From Eledone cirrhosa (lineage: Eukaryota; Mollusca; Cephalopoda; Octopoda; Eledonidae), in the NCBI GenBank assembly GCA_964016885.1, contig OZ024740.1, positions 4,290,836 through 4,354,835 on the forward strand: a stretch of 64,000 nt of DNA, given 5' to 3'. Below the pieces are notes generated by a model. It saw only the letters and a program-made list of their open reading frames with translations, did no database searches and was not told the origin of the DNA. Positions within the stretch are counted from its first letter, which is position 1, and the number at the start of each line of letters is the position of its first letter. The translations under genes were made by a program, and so were the position numbers. Below, piece after piece: positions 29,430 through 37,021 of this stretch.

Positions 29430-29880
29430 GTATTAGATTGTGTGTGTGCCTGTATGATGCATGTGTGTGTGTGATGAATTATTGTGCAACTGTATATTTT
29501 GTATGCATTTTAATGGGTGTTCTTGTAAATGTATGTATACATATCTTTGTTTTGTTTTTTGAAGTAATTTTATTTAAGTAATGTTTATGTGTGTATGTGT
29601 GCAATTATGTATGTGTATGTGTTTGTGCGTGTGCGCGCGCGTATGTGTGTGTGTGTGTGAAACAGCCTGTTTATGTACATTTATGTGATGGTTTATGAGT
29701 GTGTGTGTATTAGTATAATTATGCAGGTATGTGTGTTTGTGTGCATATGTGAAATAGCCTGTTTAAGTGTGTGAATTTTTGCAATTTTCTAGGTATACGT
29801 GTTTATGTGTGCGTGTTTTTGTGCAATTCTGCAGGTGTATGTGTGCAACAGCCTGTTTATGTGCAGGTAATCATGTGATT
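29430..29880 (+). repeat. TG-rich low-complexity region with a diverged ~93-bp repeat
   Basis: The region is dominated by GTGTGT/GTATGT tracts. The phrase CAGCCTGTTTA (with variants) recurs at 29,663, 29,755 and 29,849, so about three diverged units of 92-94 bp are present. A GCGCGCGC alternating purine-pyrimidine run lies near 29,633. The open frame at 29,393-29,581 is a by-product of this composition. Confidence 0.7.
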
Positions 29881-29924
29881 TGTTGTTTATGTGTACTTAT
29901 TTCATTTAATTATTTTCATCCCTA

Positions 29925-31385
29925 TCTTGCTTAGAATATTGACCTCCTGGAAACTGTTCAGAGACGTGCAACCAAGCAGGCATCTACCATACTCTGAACG
30001 CCTTGCTTCCCTAGGCAAGGATACATTGAAGCTCTGACGTCTGGTAACTGACTTGGTAAACACCCACAAAATTATTAACCATCTTGCCAACAACAACCCT
30101 GAGTACCTTTTTGATTTCCATGTGTCTAATACAGGTGGACATGCCTACAAAGTCAGAAAACAGCACAGTTCCCATGACTTTCGGAAACATTTTTTCACGC
30201 TCAGAGTTGCTGAAGCATGGAACAAACTTTTTGCATCAGTTGTTAGCTGTCGAGACACTGCATCCTTTAAAACCTCCATGGAACAAACTACCTGCATCAG
30301 TTGTTAGCTGTCGAGACACTGCATCCTTTAAAACCTCCATGGAACAAACTACCTGCATCAGTTGTTAGCTGTCGAGACATTGCATTCTTTAAAACCTCCA
30401 TGGAACAAACTACCTGCGTCAGTTGTTAGCTGTCGAGACACTGCATCCTTTAAAACCTCCATGGAACAAACTACCTGCATCAGTTGTTAGCTGTCGAGAC
30501 ACTGCATCCTTTAAAACCTCCATGGAACAAACTACCTGCATCAGTTGTTAGCTGTCGAGACATTGCATTCTTTAAAACCTCCATGGAACAAACTACCTGC
30601 GTCAGTTGTTAGCTGTCGAGACACTGCATCCTTTAAAACCTCCATGGAACAAACTACCTGCATCAGTTATTAGCTGTCGAGACACTGCATCACTTAAAAC
30701 CTCCATGGAACACACTACCTGCATCAGTTATTAGCTGTCAAGACACTGCATTCTTTAAAACCTCCATGGAACAAACTACCTGCATCAGTTATTAGCTATC
30801 GAGACACTGCATTCTTTAAAACCTCCATGGAACAAACTACCTGCATCAGTTATTAGCTGTTGAGACACTGCATTCTTTAAAACCTCCATGGAACAAACTA
30901 CCTGCATCAGTTATTAGCTGTTGAGACACTGCATCCTTTAAAACCTCCATGGAACAAACTATCTGCATTAGTTATTAGCTGTCGAGACACTGCATCGTTT
31001 AAAACCTCCATGGAACAAACTACCTGTATCAGTTGTTAGCTGTCGAGACACTGCATCCTTTAAAACCTCCATGGAACAAACTACCTGCATCAGTTATTAG
31101 CTGTCGAGACACTGCATTCTTTAAAACCTCCATGGAACAAACTACCTGCATCAGTTATTAGCTGTCGAGACACTGCATCCTTTAAAACCTCCATCCTTCC
31201 TGAAATTTGCCAACACTACACCTAATATTCCGCCTCCATACACACGCACACATGTATATCATGACTCGTGCACTGTTCATTTTCCTGACATTTGTACATT
31301 ATTCTATGTACTATACATGAACCTTTGATGAGTTGTAGTGCACCTGAGCACTGTTCACAATAATTTCATTATTATTATTATTATC
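29925..31385 (+). pseudogene. CR1/L2-like LINE 3' fragment (RT C-terminal end plus 3' UTR)
   Basis: The translation reads LLETVQRRATK, then in another frame LPYSERLASLGKDTLKL, then after a stop/shift DLVNTHKIINHL, FDFHVSNTGGHAYK, HSSHDFRKHFFTLRVAEAWNKL, matching the C-terminal end of CR1/L2/Jockey-type LINE proteins (pattern QRRATK...ERL..L...LRR...WN.LP..VV...FK). Frame changes and a TGA near 30,036 show it is dead. The end of the coding part is interrupted by a 61-bp tandem expansion (30,216-31,191), then resumes as PEICQHYT and stop. The 3' UTR runs to an ATT microsatellite at 31,367-31,384. The homologous copy at 63,335-63,815 has the same 3' UTR. The clade is inferred from motifs; the element family is not named. 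Confidence 0.8.
30216..31191 (+). repeat. 61-bp tandem repeat, 16 units, inside a LINE 3' coding end
   Basis: The start CATGGAACA recurs every 61 bp: 30,216, 30,277 and so on to 31,131, so 16 units fit with no net length change. Each unit contains CATGGAACAAACTACCTG, GTTAGCTGTCGAGACACTG and TTTAAAACCTC, with a few substitutions (GTTGTTAG/GTTATTAG, CATCC/CATTC). The first unit is continuous with the LINE coding frame and the last flows into the normal downstream LINE sequence. Because 61 is not divisible by 3, the reading frame rotates from unit to unit. Confidence 0.95.
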
Positions 31386-32424
31386 TGTGCAGATGAGATA
31401 ACCTGTCCAACAAACTCACTGTTGCCTCAGAAACCACTATTTTGTCTACTGGGGCTACAAAATATTTGCCAAACCACCCGAACCCACTTATGGTTCAACA
31501 ATACAAAAATGTTTATATCAAAATATTTATATTTATCTAAAAACTTTACATCATAATTTACTGTAAGAACCTTTGTTAAGTTATGCTCCAAACACCAGCT
31601 TAATAATGAGAAATATATAACTGTTTCTTATCTTTAAGCTGACATATTAAAACTAACTTATCTTTATATTGTAAATAAATCTTGTAGCATTCATAATAAG
31701 TTCTTTTAATTCAAATTACTCACATTACGTAAGATGGTATATAAAACATAATTTAATGACATAGAAATGAGAGAGAATATTAGTTACTTGATACAAGACA
31801 CTATAAATTAAACTAAAACAACAGATTCATGTAGTTATTTCTTCCAGGGAGACTGTGGTACCAGTTATATACCAGGGTAACTGATAAGAGGACCAAACCA
31901 TGTACTTATCTCTTCCAGGGTGGCTGTGGTACCAGTTATATAATAGGGTAACTGTGGTAGCAGTTATACACCAGGGTAACTGATTGTCACTTTTTATTAT
32001 ATTTTCTCATTCTATTGTTGCTGTTATTGATTAACATTTAGTGAACCTTGTTAAGGCAGGCCAATGATGTCCAACCATGACCATCCTGTTCTATTTGCTG
32101 ACGTAGAATATCTAAGACATGGTATCCTTTCTTTCTTGAGACAGTATGGTATGACATGAGGGAGATTTAGCTGCTATTCCTGGTAGTGAAGTATCAAGTG
32201 GTGTTTGTTGTTTAAACTCAAGCCATGATAGATAAAGCAAACCTACGACAATCACGTCTGTTAGGTATATATAGGGGAACCAATGTGTCCTCTTTATTTT
32301 AAAATGGTCAACATTTAACATCCATTTTCCCTGATAGCAAGGTTTGGAGGGTGATCACAGACTAAGTTAGTATTTAATCAGAGTCATTGATCTCTCAGAT
32401 GGAGTAGGGGCCATATCTTGCTTA
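31386..32424. other. AT-rich non-coding region with a short local duplication
   Basis: Mostly AT-rich sequence without a credible gene. Between about 31,830 and 31,985 a segment with GTGGTACCAGTTATA and AGGGTAACTG recurs (GTGGTA at 31,855, 31,926 and 31,954; spacings 71 and 28 bp), a small local tandem duplication. No element is recognised between 32,000 and 32,424. Confidence 0.55.
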
Positions 32425-32625
32425 CATATGTTCCAGCACTCTACTGAGTGTACCAGGTGCCTTTTATTAGGGAGATTACTATATCTTTGGCACAATTGAG
32501 TCCTCTCTACCCTTTGTTTGGCAGGTTTTCTATGGCTGGATGCTCTTATTATCACCAACCAATTTACAGAGTGTACTGGATGCATTTTATCATGTCCCCA
32601 ATACTAGAAATGTTGTTGTCCCCTT
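32425..32625 (-). repeat. Diverged minus-strand copy of the LINE/SINE 3' tail
   Basis: On the minus strand, phrases such as AAAATGCATCCAGTACACTC, TAAATTGGTTGGTGATAATA and GCATCCAGCCATAGAAAACC align with the tail at 39,960-40,060 (AAAAGCACCCAGCACTCACT, then GTTGGTGTTAGGAAGGGCAT, then CCAGCTGTAGAAA). A second partial unit with GAGTGTACCAGGTGCCTTTT (plus strand) starts at 32,446, 123 bp before GAGTGTACTGGATGCATTTT at 32,569. It is old, judging from the mismatches. Confidence 0.55.
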
Positions 32626-32865
32626 AATACAACTGACGAGATTTCTCAGCATCTCCTTCATAATTCGGAAATGAAATCAAATACTAAAATAAATATAGTT
32701 AAAATCTCCCCAGCTCATCTCACCAAGATGGCCTTCTTCTAAATATTAAGTCTTCAAAGGATAGCTACCTGCTGCTAAAACCTGTGGTGGTTCTTTATAA
32801 ATGACAGCAAAGTAACTAGTAGTTAGAACACCAGTAAAATAAATTCTCCCCAGTCCAAGAAATCT
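32626..32865. other. Non-coding spacer, nothing recognised
   Basis: AT-rich sequence between a tail fragment and an old LINE fragment. No open frame, structure or repeat is evident. Confidence 0.5.
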
Positions 32866-33129
32866 CCATAGAGGTAGTTGATAGCTTCTGTTATTTGGGT
32901 GTCCTAATTAACAGTAGAAAAGGGGGTTCTGAAAACATAGTAACTAGAACAAGAAGAATGGAAAAGATTCGGGGAGTTTCTCCCTATGTTGGCAACAATG
33001 GCACACACTCTCTTCGAACAAACGGTAGATTATATGACGCTCTCATATGAAATATGCTGTGGCATATTAGTAAGATATTGGTATTTGAGGCAGATGATGT
33101 GTTAAGGTGAGAAAAAATAAAGCTAATAT

Positions 33130-33348
33130 GCTCTGTAGAATATATAATTGTTTCTACTTTAGGCACAAGGCCAGCAATTACCCAGTGCATTACTGGTACT
33201 TTATTTTATCGACCCCGTAAGGATGAAAGGCAAAGTCAACCTCGGCGGGATTTGAACTCAGATCGTAAAGGGACGTAACTATGCTGGAAAGCATGGCGTC
33301 CGACCCTCTACCGATACTGCCAATCCACCGCTCTGTAGAATATATAAT
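33130..33348. repeat. 19-bp target-site duplication flanking a SINE
   Basis: GCTCTGTAGAATATATAAT occurs at 33,130-33,148 and again, identical, at 33,330-33,348, directly flanking the SINE. The duplicated bases are coding sequence of the older LINE, which identifies the pre-insertion site. Confidence 0.92.
33149..33329 (-). mobile_element. tRNA-derived SINE (minus strand)
   Basis: Read on the minus strand it starts CGGTGGATTGGCAGTATCGG, has an A-box-like TGGCAGTATCGGTAGAG, a B box GAGTTCAAATCCC (plus-strand 33,247-33,259), then CCGAGGTTGACTTTGCCTTT, GATAAAATAAAGTACCAGTA and CTGGCCTTGTGCC before the short tail. The A and B boxes form the internal RNA polymerase III promoter of tRNA-derived SINEs, a class known from octopus. 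It is non-autonomous and would need a LINE's enzyme to move. The identical 19-bp duplication suggests a comparatively recent insertion. Confidence 0.9.
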
Positions 33349-33580
33349 GTTAGTATGTATGAACAAAGAAGTGCAGATAAGTTGAGAGAAAATCTCTGTA
33401 AGGGTAATCAGATTTGGTGTGGAGGAAAAAAAAAGATTGAGCTATTATCGAGACATGATGTATATGAATGTTGATTGCTGAAGGATGAAGTATCAGGAGC
33501 TGGTATCGACACAAGATGTATTTAAATGTGGATTGTTAAGGAATGAAGTGCCAGCAGCTCAAAGTGGAAGGTAGTTTCAG

Positions 33581-33842
33581 GTGAGAGCTGACCTTGGAAC
33601 ACTGAAGCTCCCATAGATGATGAAGGAAGATGTCAAGTAGAGAAAGACTGTGTTGGAGAAGACTAGTCCAATCCACAGAAAGATCCATGGAAGTACAAAT
33701 GGAAAAATAATAATCAATGTACAAAACGGAAAAATTATTATCAAAAAATATTCCAACTTACATCTTTCTGTCTTTAAGGAACTTAAAGGTGTTATCACAC
33801 CTTCCATTAGCTGCTTGTTCCTCTGAAAAACAAACAATAATA
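33581..33842. other. Non-coding spacer
   Basis: AT-rich sequence, possibly including decayed LINE 3' sequence up to about 33,700. No gene or further repeat can be supported. It ends in an AATAAT/ATT-rich stretch that served as the next SINE's target. Confidence 0.45.
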
Positions 33843-33861
33843 ATTATTATTATGCATAATA

Positions 33862-34051
33862 AGAGCAGTGGATTGGCAGTAATTGGTAGAGCGTCAGACA
33901 CCATGGTTTGTGGCATAGAGTTACGGCCCTTAACGTTCTGATTTCAAATCCTGCCGAGGTTAACTTTGCCTTTCATCCTTATGGGGTTGATAAAATAAAG
34001 TACCAGTAATACACTGGGATAATTGCTGGCCTTGTGCCAAAAGTAGGAACC
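33862..34051 (+). mobile_element. tRNA-derived SINE (plus strand) with imperfect TSD
   Basis: It begins AGAGCAGTGGATTGGCAGTA, followed by an A-box-like segment, a B-box-like GATTTCAAATCC near 33,940-33,953, CCGAGGTTAACTTTGCCTTT, GATAAAATAAAGTACCAGTA and CTGGCCTTGTGCC. It is the same family as the copy at 33,149 but in the opposite orientation. Flanks at 33,843-33,861 and 34,052-34,070 are a 19-bp direct repeat with 17 of 19 matches, an ageing target-site duplication. Confidence 0.88.
33874..33953 (+). promoter_or_regulatory. Internal RNA polymerase III promoter (A and B boxes) of the SINE
   Basis: A box: TGGCAGTAATTGGTAGAG at about 33,874-33,891. B box: GATTTCAAATCC at about 33,941-33,952, one substitution from the usual G(A/G)TTC pattern. 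The spacing of some 50 bp fits a tRNA-derived internal promoter. Activity is not shown by sequence alone, and the B-box change may weaken it. Confidence 0.6.
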
Positions 34052-34261
34052 ATTATTATCATGCAGAATATTTTTCTGTGTATTCGAAATGTGTTGAACA
34101 ACGTTAAACATGAAATGAAGGGAATTAAAACCTTTAACATAACATATTGATGTTGTAAAGGTCTTCATTTATGTAGGAACCTGAAACTCCTGATAGGATG
34201 ACATACAGCATGTCTTATGCAGAACCTACCTCCTCTCCACATCTGAACACACCCATTTTCT

Positions 34262-34279
34262 GAGAGAGAGAGAGAGAGG
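34262..34279. repeat. GA microsatellite
   Basis: A short GAGAGAGA run, next to the degraded SINE piece that follows. Confidence 0.8.
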
Positions 34280-34282
34280 AGA

Positions 34283-34365
34283 ATCAATCCCGGTACTGGT
34301 CTGGTACCTTGAATGGAAAAAAAGTAAAGTTGACTTTGGTGGGTTTTGAACTCAATAAAGAGCTG
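34283..34365 (-). mobile_element. Degraded SINE fragment (minus strand)
   Basis: The plus strand shows AATCAATCCCGGTACTGGTC, TGGTACCTT, then AAAGTAAAGTTGACTTTGGT and GGGTTTTGAACTCA, the last being the minus-strand B box. It represents the part of a SINE downstream of the B box. The CCGGTACTGGTCTGGTAC portion is the part that resembles the unit of the 39-bp array. Confidence 0.6.
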
Positions 34366-34444
34366 AAACAAATACTTGCAATGTCATTTATAACTGTAGA
34401 ATTTCTAGGAGACAATCAGCCAATTTCTCAAAGTTAAAATATCA

Positions 34445-34720
34445 TTGTCCACTTTGTTGACATGTAATTTCTCAAAGAAATACACCAAGATAGCTTTCTG
34501 CAAATATTGGTCACTCTCCGACAGGTTTGCAGTTGAGCCCGTAGCAGTGGACACTTCAGCTGTCCTTGGCCCTAGGACCACCTCCCTACTCACCAACATT
34601 GGCACAGAGTTGGCTACCTGCAGGTGTGAGCCTCACAAGCTGGAATGGCACTTCCAGCACATCTCCCTCACCATCTTCTGGGGAAACACCTTCTCTATTC
34701 TGTCTGTAGGGGCCGCGGGT
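34445..34720 (+). pseudogene. Retroelement-derived C-terminal coding remnant
   Basis: The open frame contains FAVEPVAVDTSAVLGPRTTS and then LEWHFQHISLTIFWGNTFSI. This resembles the conserved closing segment of many invertebrate reverse-transcriptase-type mobile element proteins (pattern: hydrophobic PVAVETSGxxGP, then QRLSIAIQRGNAxSIL), recalled from general knowledge rather than a search. Its frame stays open rightward only because of the minisatellite after 34,770. No RT catalytic region is adjacent, so it is an isolated remnant. An alternative is an unrecognised host exon. Confidence 0.45.
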
Positions 34721-34732
34721 GAGCCAGCACAT

Positions 34733-34744
34733 GGGGGGGGGGGG
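34733..34744. repeat. G12 homopolymer
   Basis: Twelve consecutive G residues at the left edge of the minisatellite. This is a likely length-error site and can form unusual DNA structure. Confidence 0.85.
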
Positions 34745-34769
34745 CATTTGCTAATAATAATGAAAGATG

Positions 34770-34980
34770 GGGAGAGTGGGAGAGATGGAGGCAGTGACAG
34801 TGGGAGTTTGGTTCCTCTGTGCCCAGGCCTGGTGTATATGAGGGATGGGGAGGGTGGGGGAGATGGAGGCAGTGACAGTGGGAGTTTGGTTCCTCTGTGT
34901 TGAGACATGGTGTGTATGAGAGATGGGAGAGACAGAGGCAGTGACAGTGGGAGTTTGGTTCCTCTGTGTTCGGTCCTGGT
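34770..34980 (+). repeat. Three-copy 69-78 bp minisatellite
   Basis: The phrase GCAGTGACAGTGGGAGTTTG followed by GTTCCTCTGTG recurs at 34,791, 34,869 and 34,938 (spacings 78 and 69 bp). Units share GATGGGGAGGGTGGGGGAGA-like G-rich starts. Minus-strand open frames rich in Pro, Ser and Leu across this repeat are composition artefacts. The array is cut on its right by the mariner element. Confidence 0.85.
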
Positions 34981-34983
34981 GTA

Positions 34984-35011
34984 CAGGGTGTGGACAATAT
35001 TTGTTCGCAAT
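34984..35011 (+). repeat. Mariner left terminal inverted repeat
   Basis: Pairs with 36,245-36,272. It is the transposase-binding and cleavage end in this family. Confidence 0.9.
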
Positions 35012-35116
35012 TTTCAACTGTTAATTTTATGCAAATTTTTTTTACTTCCGTTGTCACTCTTGTCTTCATAAAAATAGTGACTATATTACCATTATTTATT
35101 TTCAGAATAATTAATT

Positions 35117-36148
35117 ATGAATAATTTTGAACCTCCAAATTTGTGGAAGAGACCCGGAGTTCTTGGAATCCGTGCCGGGAGGACAAATAAGGAAATTTCA
35201 GACTTTCTCAGCGTCAGCAGGAGAATGGTGGAAAAGGTCAGAAAGGAATTGGAAGATTCAGCATTCGACTACAAAGCAACATCAGAGAGGAAAACACATG
35301 ATTGACGATCTGACGCCTTCACAATGCTCGAGTTCGTCGCTGAAGTTCAGGATATCATCAACAATGAACCTAACAAGTCGATGCGTGCCATTGCAAGGGA
35401 GAAAGGTGTGGATGAATAGCTCATTAGGCTGGTGGTACATGAAGACATTCGCTACGTTTCATACAAGATGAGGAAAGGACAATTTCTGTCAAAGGCGATA
35501 CAAGAAAAGCGACTGAAACACACAAAGAAGCTGATCAACAAGTTGAAACACCCACTGGAGCCAGACATGCTGTGGTTTTTCTCTGACGAGAAAAACTTCT
35601 GCCAAGGCCAGAAGATCAACTCCCAGAACAACAGGTGGCTCGCTGTCTCATCCAAAGATGTGCCCAGAGTCATGCAGACAAAGTTTCCAGCGACAACATT
35701 GGTCTTAGGTGTCGTCAGCAGTCAAGGTGACGTCATGCCACCTCACTTCTTCCCTGAGGGCCTCAAGCTGAACAACGATGGCTACATCCGCGTTCTGACC
35801 GAGGTAGTAAAGCCCTGGATTGACCAGGTAGCTGTAGGTAGGCCGTACATGTGGCAGCAAGACTCAGTGCCCTGCCATACCAGCCGAAAGACCCAAGCCT
35901 TGCTGTCAGAGAACTTCGTCGACCATACTTCACCTGACATCTGACCCCCCAGCTCGCCTAACTGCAACCCCCTCCACTTCTTTGTGTGGGGCGCAGTGGA
36001 ACGAGACACCATTCTAGCTGCAATACGAAAGACGATCTGAAGGCCAGGATCACAAGTACATTTAGGGGCCTAAGTTGGGGGACAGTGACGAAGGCCTGTA
36101 GCCGGTTCCGAGGCTGTCATCAAAGCCAATGACGGGTTTATCAAGTGA
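35117..36148 (+). pseudogene. Mariner-like transposase pseudogene
   Basis: One frame runs from the ATG at 35,117 to about 36,000. An N-terminal helix-turn-helix DNA-binding part shows GRTNKEISDFLSVSRRMVEK, and a second one PNKSMRAIAREKGV. The catalytic domain shows FSDEKNF (first Asp at 35,585-35,587) and WQQDSVPCHTSRKT (second Asp at 35,861-35,863). The third acidic position, 37 residues further, reads NPLHFFVW, with His at 35,975-35,977 where an Asp is expected, so the triad would be DD37D-type but is broken. In-frame stops: TGA 35,303, TAG 35,417, TGA 35,942. Indels after about 36,000 shift the frame before the C-terminal TKACSRFRG and GFIK end. The element cannot make an active transposase. 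Confidence 0.9.
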
Positions 36149-36244
36149 GATAAAAAGAACAAGTCATGGAAACAAACTGACCCAAGTTTGATAAATATAT
36201 CTTAAAAAATAAAACTACTGTGTTATTTTCTCCTAGACAGTAAT

Positions 36245-36272
36245 CTTGCAAACAAATATCGTCCGAACCCTG
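36245..36272 (-). repeat. Mariner right terminal inverted repeat
   Basis: Inverted partner of 34,984-35,011; mismatches are consistent with ageing since insertion. Confidence 0.9.
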
Positions 36273-36274
36273 TA

Positions 36275-36804
36275 TATCTGTATGTGACTGATTTAATAGA
36301 AATTTTTCTTACTTTTCTATAGCACTATAATCAAATAAATGACTGGATAAAGTCATTCATGCAGCAATAATTGCCCATGTAAGATAAGGCTTTTCATGTA
36401 TTTATCTAGTATTTACTGTATATACTCAGATATAAGATGGAGAATATATAAACAAAAAAAAATCGCTGGTAGAAGTGGGTTGGGTTGACTTATATTCAAG
36501 GTCAATATAAGCTGAGGAATATGTGACAAAAACAGAAAAAAATCAATGGTAGAAAGTGGGGCTTATATTCGGGGTAAATATTTTTGACAATTTTCACCAA
36601 TTTCTAGATAAATAAGGATTAGATTTTTGCCCATTTTTCAGACATAAAATAGTGGTTCACCTTCTATTGGAGTATATATGATAACTCTCTAGTGTAAGTA
36701 TTATATTTTTCCCTGCATAAACCACCCTGTTCACCCCCATAGTAATGGTTTCTAATTCAGACATAAGTCCAGTGATTTGGGGGTGAGGGAAAGTTGATTA
36801 TATT
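36275..36804. other. AT-rich region with two related sub-blocks
   Basis: Two similar stretches around 36,464-36,485 and 36,539-36,561 share AAATCRMTGGTAGAA followed by GTGGG and nearby CTTATATTC, suggesting a diverged local duplication or part of an unrecognised repeat. No coding signal is seen. Confidence 0.5.
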
Positions 36805-36950
36805 GACCACAGTACATAACTGGTACTTTATTTTATTGACCTCGGAAGGATGAAAGTCAAAGATCACCTTGATGGGATTTGAAATCAGGAAATAAAGACC
36901 AAACATGTTTAACATTTGTCCACTGTTCTAACGATTCGGGCAATCCATTG
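36805..36950 (-). mobile_element. Diverged SINE (minus strand)
   Basis: The plus strand reads AACTGGTACTTTATTTTATT, then GACCTCGGAAGGATGAAAGT and a B-box complement GGGATTTGAAATC, ending near GGGCAATCCATTG, the complement of the SINE start. This is the same family as the copies at 33,149 and 33,862 but clearly older. A short ATTGACC motif on both sides could be a remnant duplication, but it is too short to rely on. Confidence 0.75.
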
Positions 36951-36970
36951 ACCTCTGGAAAAATCAACAC

Positions 36971-37004
36971 CAGTACTAGACTGGTACTTTATCAACTAGA
37001 TAGT
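36971..37004 (+). repeat. Isolated single unit of the 39/38-bp array
   Basis: CAGTACTAGACTGGTACTTT followed by ATCAACTAGATAGT is one unit of the array that otherwise starts at 40,190. It directly abuts the 5' truncation point of the RTE-type LINE. Confidence 0.92.
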
Positions 37005-37021
37005 GCTACAAATTTTTCTGG

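Larger units (their letters stand above)
32870..33580 (+). pseudogene. Old RTE-like LINE C-terminal fragment, split by a SINE
   Basis: The translation near 32,876 (DSFCYLGVLINS, then a GRLYDAL motif near 33,025) aligns with the intact LINE region at 39,300-39,460 (DSFCYLGDRISN, GRLYDAC). After the SINE insertion the frame continues as KANMLCRIYNVSMYEQRS, matching EACMLRWMCNSNIRERQS of the younger copy, then a KLRENL block. Beyond 33,440 it fades; a ~57-bp segment with GACATGATGTATATGAATGT is tandemly duplicated in diverged form. Several stops and shifts show a dead fragment considerably older than the copy at 37,005. The right edge is uncertain and may extend to about 33,700. Confidence 0.7.
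34984..36272 (+). mobile_element. Complete, inactive mariner/Tc1-superfamily element (1,289 bp)
   Basis: Both ends are visible. The left end starts CAGGGTGTGGACAATATTTG at 34,984; the right end, read on the minus strand from 36,272, starts CAGGGTTCGGACGATATTTG. The inverted repeats match over about 28 bp with four mismatches. TA dinucleotides flank both ends (34,982-34,983 and 36,273-36,274), the target-site signature of the superfamily. The length and the single transposase frame fit mariner-like elements. It inserted at the right edge of the minisatellite. Confidence 0.93.

Noticed and set aside
29393..29581. Open frame starting with poly-Met
   Set aside because: It begins in an ATG microsatellite and runs through TG-rich simple sequence.
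32112..32321. Minus-strand 69-codon open frame
   Set aside because: It shows no domain, no codon or splice support, and a length expected by chance in this composition.
33149..33329. tRNA gene
   Set aside because: The A and B boxes belong to a SINE: the sequence does not fold into a complete cloverleaf with an acceptor stem, and SINE body, tail and TSD are present.
34633..35069. Minus-strand Pro/Ser/Leu-rich open frames
   Set aside because: They are composition artefacts of the three-copy G-rich minisatellite; three overlapping frames are open over the same repeat.
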